DNA of 33,816 nucleotides from an uncultured Bacteroidales bacterium. GTDB lineage: Bacteria > Bacteroidota > Bacteroidia > Bacteroidales > FEN-979. The position numbers and the translations under genes were made by a program. Position 1 is the first letter of the stretch. Each line of letters starts with the position of its first letter. The DNA lies in the NCBI GenBank assembly GCA_903929315.1, contig CAIYUC010000170.1:1-33816 (forward strand), in the 5' to 3' direction. The notes under the pieces are model-generated. The model saw only the letters and a list, made by a program, of their open reading frames with translations, ran no database searches and was not told the DNA's origin. Of this stretch, positions 32,988 to 33,816 are shown piece after piece.

Positions 32988-33653
32988 TTAATTCTTTGTG
33001 AAAATATACTGTAGCAGGTTTGAACCCATTTGGAGGGCTTTTATCCGGGTAGGTTCAGAATCATGATGAACAGCCTGGTCTTCCCATCCGTCACCCAGGT
33101 CGCACTGATAGGTGTAGTACAGGATCAAGCGTCCTTCATAGATCAATCCGAAGCCCTGGGCAGGCAGACCGTCATGTTCATGGATTTTGGGTAATCCTTT
33201 GGGGAAGTCGAACTTCTGATGATAGATCGGATGGCTTATGGGAAGTTCCGTCAGGATAAGTTCGGGGAACAGCTTCTTCAGTTGAGGACGGATGAACTTA
33301 TCCATTCCGTAATTATCATCGATATGAAGAAACCCACCGCCCAAAAGGTAATCTCTTAAATTTTTCTGTTCCTGTGGTGAAAAGATTACATTCCCATGCC
33401 CGGTCATATGCATAAATGGATAGTTGAATATTTCCGGACTACCCACATCTACCGTTGCAACGTCTTCATTGATATTGGTACCGAGATTCTGGTTTTCAAA
33501 TTTTACCAGGTTCGGGAGGGAAGTTGGATTTGCATACCAGTCGCCTCCACCGTTGTATTTCAGCAAAGCAATTTGAAATGAAGGAGTATTAAAAGACGTC
33601 GTAATAAGAACAATCCCTGTGAGATAGATTAGAAATATTATTTTGGTTTTCAT
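32988..33653 (-). CDS. DUF4159 protein, exported
   Basis: 221 residues with an N-terminal signal or anchor (TKIIFLIYLTGIVLITTSF). The family core follows: QIALLKYNGGGDWYANPTSL, YPFMHMTGHGNVIFSPQE, LRDYLLGGGFLHIDDNYGMD and a C-terminal SEPTRIKALQMGSNLLQYIFT. The fold is a class I glutamine-amidotransferase-like Rossmann domain, but the usual catalytic cysteine is not evident, so it is probably a binding or scaffold protein. It begins at ATG 33653. The GH47 gene lies 42 bp downstream on the same strand and the pair may be co-transcribed. Function unknown. Confidence 0.82.
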   Translation of the reverse strand: MKTKIIFLIYLTGIVLITTSFNTPSFQIALLKYNGGGDWYANPTSLPNLVKFENQNLGTNINEDVATVDVGSPEIFNYPFMHMTGHGNVIFSPQEQKNLRDYLLGGGFLHIDDNYGMDKFIRPQLKKLFPELILTELPISHPIYHQKFDFPKGLPKIHEHDGLPAQGFGLIYEGRLILYYTYQCDLGDGWEDQAVHHDSEPTRIKALQMGSNLLQYIFTKN

Positions 33654-33669
33654 TGAAGTCTGATTTTAA

Positions 33670-33816
33670 GCCCCTCCCCCGGGGGGTTGTCTAATAAGTT
33701 GGAAAGTTAATGTTTCTCGCTGAGTTTCGCTGAGTTAAACGCAGAGTCACGCAAAGTTAAAACTCTTGTTTTCAATATTCTGCGAAAATCTGCGATTAAT
33801 CTGCGGAAATCTGCGA
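33670..33816. repeat. REP-like GC palindrome and TCTGCGA words at the right edge
   Basis: CCCCTCCCCCGGGGGGTTG (from 33671) is a GC-rich palindrome of the same type as 3235-3256. It is followed by TCGCTGAGTT pairs (33719-33738), CGCAGAGTCACGCAAAG, and TCTGCGAAAATCTGCGATT-type units (33777-33816) running off the edge. No gene is seen after 33653. Confidence 0.6.

Noticed and set aside
1-33816. tRNA, rRNA, transposase and secretion-machinery genes
   Set aside because: None was recognised on either strand, so delivery of the island enzymes by a secretion system encoded here cannot be claimed.

Overview
The window reads as a stretch of chromosome from a member of the Bacteroidota, probably an uncultured Bacteroidales-like lineage. 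Support: several starts are preceded by the TAnnTTTG -7 promoter box of this phylum, usually without a Shine-Dalgarno; there is a TonB-dependent receptor with an N-terminal carboxypeptidase-regulatory-like domain, a CcsA/CcmF haem lyase, DUF58 and DUF4159 proteins; and the gene borders carry short tandem words. No tRNA, rRNA, CRISPR array or transposase gene was seen.

Layout. (1) 1-600: a decayed response-regulator-like gene spread over three frames, carrying a uracil-DNA-glycosylase-like signature. (2) 0.8-6.2 kb: housekeeping genes: UvrD/PcrA helicase, methylthioadenosine phosphorylase and, divergently, a cytochrome c haem lyase. (3) 6.2-8.1 kb: two repeat proteins, a MORN-type lipoprotein and a ten-unit WG-repeat protein. 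(4) 8.2-21.1 kb: an accessory island. (5) 21.4-33.8 kb: DnaE, thioredoxin, a DUF58 protein, a TonB-dependent receptor, valyl-tRNA synthetase, a GH47 alpha-mannosidase and a DUF4159 protein.

The island is the most unusual part. It encodes six hydrolases that together attack every layer of a cell: an astacin-like metalloprotease, a GH25 lysozyme (broken by one amber codon), a DUF2235 lipase of the Tle1 type, a trypsin-like serine protease, a phospholipase-D-type enzyme with two HxK motifs, and an NlpC/P60-like peptidoglycan amidase. None of the six has a recognisable signal peptide. Between them lie membrane proteins (210 aa, 108 aa, and a 256-codon gene also broken by an amber codon) and a 975-residue exported protein directly downstream of the serine protease.

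Separate island genes share control DNA. A 78-bp promoter cassette lies upstream of both the serine protease and the amidase. A 36-37-bp element lies just upstream of three genes (metalloprotease, PLD enzyme, 210-aa membrane protein). A ~175-bp repeat containing that element precedes two of them. The 5' end of the lysozyme gene, with its strong Shine-Dalgarno, is duplicated in front of the DUF2235 gene. This suggests a co-regulated, growing and decaying set of lytic effectors. Whether it serves competition, programmed lysis or defence cannot be decided from sequence alone.

Intergenic DNA here is built from short, imperfect tandem words that differ between spacers but recur across the window. 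Two gene stops (helicase, GH47) lie inside such words, and one word array lies in frame inside valS.
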